NCBI RefSeq assembly: GCF_030463565.1
Contig: NC_134655.1
Coordinates: forward strand, 9,188,372 to 9,252,371
Direction of reading: 5' to 3'
DNA: 64,000 nt
Source of the DNA: Pelecanus crispus
Lineage: Eukaryota > Chordata > Aves > Pelecaniformes > Pelecanidae
This document shows, one piece after another, positions 54,980 through 64,000 of this stretch (its first letter is position 1; every line of letters starts with the position of its first letter). Both the position numbers and the translations under genes were made by a program. The notes under the pieces were generated by a model. That model ran no database searches and was not told where the DNA came from. It saw nothing but the letters and a program-made list of their open reading frames with translations.

Positions 54980-57900
54980 TTCAGGCAACAGACAAGATTA
55001 AGTTCTGATTTAAAAGTACCCATCAAAACAAGGACACACCCTAGAAGCGTACTCCTCTATATCAAAAGAGCAAACAAGTTTTCAAAAACATTTAAAATGA
55101 ACGTGAAATATTTCCTTTTATAATATTATTTCTTTTTCTGTCAAATTGTAGAAGCAGCTTCTGGCAACTTCCCAAAGTAATATTGCCATGAACAATTCAA
55201 AAACATACTCCATCATAGTCTTAAAATAGCTACAACTTTCTCATTATCACGGAGCAGCAGTAGTCCTTCCACACAGGGAAAAATCTGGCAAGTATTTTTC
55301 CACTGCAAACACATTTTATTCCCCAGTATCACCCATATGTACTTCTATACTTGCACAAAAATTGAAAACCATACAAACCTTATGCTTGTCAGCGGCTGAA
55401 CAGAAGTATGATTACTCTCCAAATTTAAAACAAATCAGACAACTTTGTTTATGATACTCTGCCATTACAAACAGATGAACATTCTTCCCTGAATCTAGAA
55501 TAGCAAGGAGACAAAGCAATTTTACTGGATTTAACTTAAACTAATAAACAAAGCTTTGTTAAAGTTACCAGAACTTAATATAGTAACAGTACCAAGAAAT
55601 GTAGGCTCCAATGATCTTACAGTAACAATTAAACTACTTAGGATCTGTATTTTCATTAAAGATTATATTTATACTTGTGCTTCCTAGGATTCATGGGAAT
55701 GGAGGCACAACAACATTTGAAAGGGTAGGCACTGAAGGCCAGATTTTAAGAAGTCAATCCAAGGGTCTGATCTGCTCTTTATGAATAAATGCTGACAGAC
55801 ATAAGCATATGCCCACACAGAAAATGTAAATAAACTTTAAAACATGTAAATAAGCTTTTGAGGGTTATGAAAACTGAAAGGACCAGCTGCTCTTTCCTTA
55901 AGGTTCTTCACTGCCAACAGGTTAGAGAATGTGTGCAGTGCAGCTTGGAAAGACCACCAAGACTCTTACAAAGCCACGTTTAGATTGACAACAGGTGAAA
56001 CTAGTTCTCATTGTTTATGATCCAGGAACAAATTAAAGCGCATTTGACATTTTGCTCGTCCTTTTAAGGCTTCATCTTCATACCAGAATCACACCAAGAA
56101 ATTCGTAACTATTGTATAACTGAGCCATGCTTGTGTCAACCTAAAATCTTTACATGTATAAAGAACTAGTCTGTGCCCAAAAACACCATAATCTGCATCT
56201 GCCACAGGATTACTACTACAAACATCTGAGATCAAGTAAACTGCATCACGTAAATTGTTAGCACCACTTTCCAGATATTTAATATTTTTGACCCTCCGTC
56301 ACTGGATTAAAACTTTGGAAAAAAACACTTTCAAATTGGTACCTATATCAATCATTTGGAGCAACAACAATTTTGACAATACTTAATGTAAAATGAAATT
56401 TTTAACTTTGTATAGTCTATAATGTTCAATACGTTAATCTGGAAAGACTGAGGAAATTAAACTGCTAAATTACCATACACAGAAGACATTTACAGAATAT
56501 ACTGTGTAAGAGGTAAAAATTATGAAAAAAACATTAGTGACATATTATTATAGCTGAAACAGGGTTGGGTGGGTTTTTTTGCGTACATATATATACATAG
56601 AAAAACCATAAGGGCAATTGGATAAGCATGACAATTATTTGCTTTTACCAGAATCGCATTTATCAATATGGTAAAAATGAACAACAAAAAGCTTGACTGA
56701 ACATTTTCTACAAGCATTCCAATTTCTGTCACACATCAACAACCATGACACAGGATCATGCCAAAGTTCTCATAATCCTGCTCCAGATAATGATTTGTGC
56801 AAGAATAACAACAGTCTGTGTATCTCCAAAAAAATATAGTTACAAAATTTACTAAGCCACTTCATTTGCTGTCATAGTAATTCAGAAAACAATTAGAGCA
56901 CTTCTAAAAAGAGTTAGTTACAATTGGACAATTCTGACACTTTAAAGTGATCAGTGCACTGTGTTAATCATTTAAGATCTGCAAGGCATCTGCCAGTCTA
57001 GATAAAAATGAAGTTATTTTCATAGTTAGACCTGATACCAAGTAAGGAATTATTTCAAAGAGAAGAAAAATAGTATTTTAATAATAAACAATTTTTCACT
57101 GTGTCTGAGAGGTAATTTAAGTTAGTGCAGGTATATAGAAAAAGCTGCTTGCACCCTCATTTAAACAGAAGATGCAAAAAATGTAAAACAGGTTTATAAT
57201 GACGAGGTATGCTGGTGTTACACAAAGATTGTAGAGTTTTATTTGGTACAGTAACAACCTACAGAGCCAGTATGAATATACTGCCTTGTGTTTCCCATAA
57301 TAAAATTAAAAGCGTAAAATACAAAGTCCTAAAAAACAAAACCACATCTGTCAGCACCACAACTGCACAGAAGAGATAACACATAATACACAGGTTTTCA
57401 GAAATAACATATAGAATAGAGCAGAACTCTAGGAATTTCTAAGACAGTAGCAAAATTAAGCTAAGACAACCATGAAGGAAGAAAAAAAAGTATTTCACTC
57501 TAAGTATTAAGCAGAAAGGAACATAAATCCTTTTTAAAAAAAAAAAAAAAAAAGGAAAAGCAACAGTCCTGAAGGGTCAAGCCAACAACAGCATCTAAGT
57601 TATCATACCAGAGAGTCACTGAAATAAGCACCAGCATCTTTAACATCAGTAAATGAGCATTTAATCTAATGAAGTCAAGAGTAGTCGTTCGTCTCATTAA
57701 AGGTTAATAAAATTTTAGAATTAAAGATATACAGGGATACAAAACAAGTCACAAGAAACATCTACAACAGTGACGGCAGTTTTCCAGACATCAGCTGTCC
57801 ATAACCAAATAGCACCAATCAACCAAAAAGAAACACAGTGAGACTAAAGTGCCACAACCAACCAATCAAGCCCATAGAAATAAATACATCTCTCTCACAC

Positions 57901-58214
57901 TCATTTAACCAGTTATATTTTAGCACAAAGGAACTGTACTCAATAACGGAAATACAAATAAGGTAGCAGTAGTCTCCAAAGCTTAACTAAGCTACAAAAA
58001 GTAAGTTGCATAAAGCAGAAAATTCCAGTTTCAAACAGATAAAGTTTTAAAAAAAACATTTAAAAAACCCACAGAAAATCCACACTACAGAAATACTAGC
58101 TTATATTTATTTCCAAAGGAAATAAAAAAAAAAAAAACATAAATACTTCCTGTAACAGTGAAAGACACCAATGCAGAGGGATGCTAGAAGCAAAACTCTA
58201 TTTTTTTAAAAACA

Positions 58215-58642
58215 ATCATAGAATAGGTTGGGTTGGAAGAGACCTTTAGAGATCACCTAGTCAACCCCCCCTGCAGTGAGCAGGGACAGCTTGAACCAGA
58301 TCAGGGTGCTCAGAGCCCCGTCCAACCTGACCTGGGATGTTTCCAGGGATGGGGCATCTACCAACCTCTCTCGGCAACCTGTTCCGGTGTTCCACCACCC
58401 TCACTGTAAAAAATTTCTTCCTTATATCCAGTCTAAATTTACCCTCTTTTAGTTTAAAGCCATTACCCCTTGTCCTGTCACAACAGGCCTTGCTAAAAAG
58501 CTTGTCCCCATCCTTCCTATAGGCCCCCTTTAAGTGCTGAAAGGCCGCAGTAAGGTCTCCCCAGCCTTCTCTTCTCCAGGCTGAACAACCCCAACTCCCT
58601 CAGCCTGGCCTCCTAGGAGAGGGGCTCCAGCCCTCGGATCAT
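58215..58642 (-). mobile_element. CR1 LINE, 3' part
   Basis: Read on the minus strand it ends with the typical GGTCTCTTCCAACCCAACC and ATTCTATGAT tail. The plus strand shows ATCATAGAATAGGTTGGGTT at 58215, followed by the CR1 body (GGACAGCTTGAACCAGATCA-type text, the TTCTTCCTTATATCCAGTCT block and CAGCCTTCTCTTCTCCAGGC). Less diverged than the other copy. Sense orientation relative to MTM1. Confidence 0.9.
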
Positions 58643-61600
58643 TAATCACAATGATGTCTCTCGTGTTCTCTGACCTGATACATTTAGACTACTTAACTGA
58701 AAAACAGATTTAACATTTAAAAGCCATACAGTACTGACATCAAAAACACACCTAGAGCAATGCCATTTCAGGCAGCATAGTTACATACATTTACCTGTGG
58801 CCAGTAGCAATTACCTGTCACTTGTTATGCAACTGATGGCAAACAGAAAGAAGGCAAAATTGACTTACCTGTGAGATGTAAGTATCATTTAAACAGGAAA
58901 AGGAATTTTATTAAACCACTTAAGAAAGCACTTAACGATTTCTTACCATCAGAGTTCAAGGGCAAATCATACCTATGATGTACACCAGCAAACCACCTTT
59001 GCATATCAAGTCATAAGCTTCTACCTGCACTTATTCCAGAGTGGATCTTTGGAGTCAACATGGATTGCTAGATCACAGAATCTCCTATTATCTTCTTTAC
59101 CATCACAGTTACAGGGTGTAAAATCCTTCCAAGTGTAACCGAGTAATGGAGTCTGCAGCCGTTACCTTTCCTCACATGGATCCTCATGATTCCACTGATC
59201 TGAGACTGGATTATGCCACTAGTAGATCTTCTCTCTTAATGTCTAAATCATATTCCCCATTTGCATGTACTTACTAAATCTAAATTTTCCAGGGAAGCCG
59301 TATGAGCTTTCAAGTCTCTTTGAAAGCTTTCTCAATCCAAGCCATAATTAGAACACAAAAAGCATGCCAGCAGTACAAGCCTCATTGGGATACTGTGCAT
59401 GTAGAATGCACACCAGTTATTTGCCCTTCTGCACTGAAGTTTCTAAGTCAGTTAATCAAATTGATCAGTAATGCATTATAAAAAAAGTTCCGTATCCTGA
59501 AAAAAAAAGTATCACTTACAAAAAACCTTGCAACCTGGAGCTACCTGTTTGCTAAATGCCAATTCTCCACCAGACTTCTTGCCTTTAAGAAAAATGCACT
59601 CCAGAATCCCTCACATTGAGAATTCTGTGCTAGACTGCAAACAGCAAGCTGTAGCACTCAACACAGACTACTGAATTTGTTCGTGAAGAATCAGAAACGC
59701 TCCCTCTCCCAGAAAAACCATTCTCTTGTTCCCTAATGTGCCCTGTATCTGAAAGGGCAAGTCACTGTCCCCAAAGGACTCAGTATGAACAAGTGCAGAT
59801 GGACAAAAGTTTGCAACAGTCAAGTGACTGCTAATTCAGCAAACAAATCAGAAGTGCGCCAGTTGCCTGTCCACTCTTATTTTATAGGCTCGCCATCCCA
59901 GATAGTTTTGAAGATATTAGAAAGAAGACCTTGCACTAACAAAAAAATAACATCCTGACAATGAAGCTCTACAAATGGCAGCAAATAGCAACAACTTGGC
60001 AGAACGTCTGGCAAATATTTTCTCAGTGCACCAGATCCTACGCATTTCTGCATATAGGTTTCTTTAAAAAAAAAAAAAAAAAAAATCTTGTTGCTTGTAC
60101 ATGGAAGCCGGGTATTGAATAAATAATAGCTGGAGGGAGTAAAAAAAATCTTCAGTTCTGTCTTGATTGATATTTCTCCCGTCTCCATTTGAAGGTTTTC
60201 CATTACTGTCTTAACTTCTCACGGAATTTGACTCCCACCCTATTTTCAAAGTAGATCACAACTTCCAACAAGACCTAACATAAAAGTTTGTAACATTACT
60301 TTTTATAATTATCAACCCAGTTGCTTCCTCCTTTCAAATTATATTGAAAATGTAGCTTAGGGTGATATCCCTGGCATTTATCCTGGCAAGCTTTCTTGTA
60401 CGAGAATTACAAGCTCTCCCACAAAGACAGATGATACAGTAGGACACGTGCCAGCATGGACACCAAGTAACTTACCTGCTGATGGACTCTGATCTGTTAT
60501 TTAGATATTTCTCATGCTTTGTACCACAGTAACAAGGAAAAAGCAGAACCTACTTCAGTGGTAATAAATATAATTATTTGGCCTGTTTTCTAGCACTTGT
60601 CAGAGGTCTATTCCTTGTAATTTATGCTAACAATTATTTGCATCCACTTGTACTCACTTATTGCTTCTCCTGTATTTGTTCCACGCATTCTATCTTTCTC
60701 TTTCCATGATTATCTTTTTTCCTGGCTTTTTCTTAATATTTACTCTGGTAACAGAGTTCTAAAGTGGAAGTTCAGTCATGTGAGTGGATCAAAGAAAGTA
60801 GTAGTTTTCCCTCTATGCATGTAGCCCTGTACAGCAAGTAGCTGTTAAATCTAGCTAGATTAGGTGGCGTGACAGAAGCGAGCGAGTTTTTTTTAGGAAC
60901 CATTTGTCACCTTACCTCTAGAATCAGCATTACATCTGTAGGAAACCTATGCCTGAAGGCTGATCTGTGGCTTTCTAAACCCACCCAGTCTATTTTCTCT
61001 ACTCTGCATCCCCTGCAGGGAATGTATACCTCCTGCATTGTCAAAAGCTGATGCGGTTGACAGGAAAGCCTATGGGATAGCAAATACAGCTTCAAAGTTT
61101 TCTATTAAGAAAGCCTTCAGTTGCTCTCCACTCATTCTTCTTGAAAGATATCCCCTTAGGCCACTGTAGTTCTATTGCTAAAGATTTAACTGATGATTCC
61201 ACAAGAGAAATGGAAATTGTATCTGTTATATAATGATACATTGTATATATATATAAAAAAAAAATTAATGGTTAAAATGACATCCCCTGCTCAGGCTTTC
61301 CTCCAACTTTCCTTTGAGAACATGTACAAACAAACATCAGACTCATCCTCTTTTCATCTGCTGTGTTTAGTTCCTTCTTCCACTAAATGAATTGCTTCTC
61401 TGAATATACACGATACCACAGAGAAAGTACCATTCTGAGTTTGTCTGTAGACTAAGGACTACGACGAAGTCATCCACAAACCATTCTTTGCTTCAGTCCC
61501 TAAGAAAGGGGAGACTGTGATTATCCTGCCTAAGTCATTCATGGGGCGGCACCATACTTTTGGGTGTGCTCTCTTTCAAGTAACAGGCAGGTACTCTGCC

Positions 61601-63559
61601 GGGCACAGAAAGTTTCATACTTCTCTACCCCACATCTGCCTATGTATGATATGCATTAATGGGTCCAATCACATCACACAAGAGTCTCTGGTGTACAGCC
61701 TTTCCGTTCATTATATGCGACAACCCAGCAAAGAGTTTGAGCGCCAATTACTTAGATTTTGCCGAAAAGCCACATACCCCATCTTACACAAAAGAGTAAC
61801 CCAGTCTACTTGAGAACACTTACTTTTGTTTTCTGTTGCTCAGAAGTCTCCAGGTTTAACAAGTCATTTCAGTTGTAGAAAAATACAGACACGCCCACTT
61901 CGGTGCGAGATGAGAGGACAACAGTGTGTTCATTCCTTCAACTTTCAAACAACATTTGACTTTTGTGCTGTAGCTGGCCCCTGACAGGAATGGAACAGGT
62001 AGGAAGACATTGTTAGCACTGCCAAAATATTTCAGTTGACATTACTTTTTTAAAAACTTCAGAAAGGAAGCAAAACCCCAGAATAGTTGCTACTAAAAAC
62101 ATTCTGGAGAAAGGAAACAAACAGTACTAGTTCTTTTTATGTTTTATCTTGTGTCAGGAGGTTTGGCATCAAGTAGTTGGAATTGAGAAGAACTTTCTCT
62201 TCTAAAACTTTAAGATAGGGTTTTGAAATGTTTTTAATGTGTAAATCTTATGCAGCCTTTTAACCATGGTTATGTTCCCCCATCGTATTTGGGCATCTTT
62301 CTGCACACAGTTAAGCATTTCCCCTCTCATTCCTTCCCAAAGAACACTGCCATTTATTTGCTTCTTTTCCCAAATACATTCAGGAATGACTTTCATATGA
62401 AAGCTGCTGCATAACTTGGCGAAGTCAGAAGGAACAGACCATGAAACAAAACTTATTTTTGCCTGATTCAAGTTCTTAGAAAAATTAGTATGTTGTCTCC
62501 TTTAAAAGAACACACACAATATTAAAGATTTACAGTTACTTCTCATTAAATTAGTCTTGCATTCTAAATTAACCACTGTTAGGTAACACTGTAACTCTGC
62601 GTATCAGGAACATATTAACACTGGTGTTTGCTCGACCTCAATGATGCTAGACGCCCATCTCTTCAGCAAGTGCGTCTTTTGGAAGTTTCCTTCTGACTGA
62701 GCATAGAATGGTAAACAGTGCAAAAAGGGAGAATTGGCATTTTATTGAAAACGCCTCTATACCTCATCTCTTGCGATGTTTGCCACGCAGTGAAGCTACA
62801 TACAGCCCCAAAAGCCCTGTGTGTTAAGGCTCGTTTGCGCTTACCAGCTTTGTTAATAACTGTACAGCCTAACTTTTTTAACCACAAATTAACATTAAAA
62901 AGAAAACTATAGCAGGACAGAGGTTCTGGTACCATGAGATATCTGCCCTTCGAATCTGGTTAATGATAAACAAATATATGACTACTAGCAAGCAACGAGC
63001 ACAATACTGCCCCAAAACAGGTATTGTGCAGTAGAGCCAAGGTACTTTTTAAAGATATATGGTTTGATTAGTACCTGTTGTGACATGTCAATCTACAGGC
63101 CAAGTGCAAAACACTTAACATCGACAACAATTTTAAAACTGAAATTGCCCATGTTGCTTTCTATAGTACCAAGAAAAATAGGGCTTTCTATGGAAAGAAA
63201 GATAGGTAATACTCTTATGCTCTCAATTACACATACATCTGAAAAAAACCCACAAACAAACCCAAAACCACCAATCACACAAAGCAGGAGTTTTTGACTG
63301 CCATAGCACAAGGGCTGGCAAGCATTATCATCTCCAAGAGTCATTTCTTGGTTTAAACCAACTAAAAACCTTTGCTCTGAAATGGCAGGTTTCAGCCTTT
63401 CAGCTGTGAACACTGAAAGAAGCCACACGCTTCAGAACAAAATTTAAGCCCGTCAGAAACGAATACTACAAGTGGCTTAAAAGTCTGAAAGCGAACCACG
63501 AGCGCTCGGGAATATTTTCATCTCACAGGAGAGGACTTCGTTTTACAGGAAAGGTAAAA

Positions 63560-64000
63560 ATTACAGTTCAAAGGTGTCTTTGCTGAGCCACGGCGCTGGG
63601 CTCCGCGCTCCAGCAGCGTCGCGCCTCCAGACGGATCGAGCACATCAGGGCGTGAGTCAGGAGACGCCGGAGCCCCACCGCCACAAGCAGCCGCCGCCGC
63701 CGCCGAGCCCCGCCAGCCGCGGGGCCCCGCCGGCCGCCCCGCCGTCGGCGCCGCGGGTGACTGCGGGCAGGCGGGCAGCACCGCGGCCCCCGGGGATGCG
63801 GGGCTCCCACAGCGCTCGGCGGGCCCTCGCAGAGGCCTCCGGCGACCCCCAGACCGCCCCGGGAGGCGAAGGGGCAAGCGACGGGGGGACGCGAGGTGCG
63901 CCGTGCCCCGAGGGAGAGGGGCTGGGCCGGAGGGAAGGCCCGGGCCGGCAGCAGCCCCCGCCTGGGCACGCTGGCGGCGGGGACGGGGACGGGACGAACG
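63560..64000. promoter_or_regulatory. MTM1: CpG island at right edge, probable MTM1 promoter
   Basis: G+C and CpG density jump at about 63590 and stay high to the end of the window, so the island is cut off. It is the first CpG island upstream of MTM1 exon 2, and MTM1 has a non-coding exon 1, so it most likely holds that exon and the promoter. No clear minus-strand donor is visible in the part shown (a weak CCT|GTGAGA lies at about 63526). A plus-strand donor-like GGGC|GTGAGT at about 63650 leaves open a divergent transcript. Confidence 0.55.

Larger units (their letters stand above)
51295..63560 (-). other. Probable MTM1 intron 1
   Basis: Between the acceptor of MTM1 exon 2 and the right-edge CpG island. 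Holds two CR1 pieces. Several strong minus-strand donor-like sites occur (GAG|GTGAGT at 53516, CAG|GTAAGT at 58868 and 60474, GAG|GTAAGG at 60913), any of which could belong to a non-coding first or second exon, but none has enough context to call. No coding gene on either strand was recognised. Confidence 0.65.

Noticed and set aside
63518..63969. Two minus-strand open frames of 119 and 133 codons in the right-edge island
   Set aside because: G+C-driven open frames with Arg/Pro/Ala-rich translations and no recognised domain. MTM1 starts translation in exon 2.

Overview
The window is nuclear DNA from a vertebrate, most likely a bird. The evidence is intron-rich genes with GT-AG boundaries, CpG-island promoters, CR1 retrotransposon tails, and two copies of an LTR family common in avian genomes. 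No prokaryotic feature was seen. The species cannot be fixed from the sequence; 'bird' is an inference from repeat type, compact introns and gene order.

The window is dominated by two paralogous myotubularin phosphoinositide 3-phosphatase genes, head to tail on the minus strand. Upstream in transcription (right) is MTM1. Its complete coding sequence lies in 14 coding exons between 51285 (ATG) and 19266 (stop), and the spliced exons give exactly 603 codons plus stop. Downstream (left) is MTMR1. Its CpG-island promoter and start codon are near 15.75 kb, and ten coding exons run left to 1244. The catalytic-cysteine exon and everything after it lie beyond the left edge, so MTMR1 is 5'-complete and 3'-truncated by the window.

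Layout: 1-15752 MTMR1 (exons 10 to 1); about 14930-16080 MTMR1 CpG island; 15753-19265 short intergenic stretch plus MTM1 3'UTR; 19266-51294 MTM1 exons 15 to 2; 51295-about 63560 probable MTM1 intron 1, with two CR1 pieces; about 63560-64000 a second CpG island running off the right edge, the best candidate for the MTM1 promoter and non-coding exon 1. Intron 9 of MTM1 holds a solo LTR with a perfect 5-bp target duplication. Intron 6 holds a second LTR of the same family in the opposite orientation.

Both genes encode PH-GRAM plus phosphatase proteins that remove the 3-phosphate from PI3P and PI(3,5)P2 on endosomal membranes. Corresponding exons of the two genes have nearly identical lengths, a direct footprint of tandem duplication. 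The most interesting part is MTMR1 intron 2, where three frame-preserving candidate cassette exons can be read (87, 24 and 51 nt). They would insert different peptides just before the PH-GRAM domain. MTM1 has no visible equivalent.
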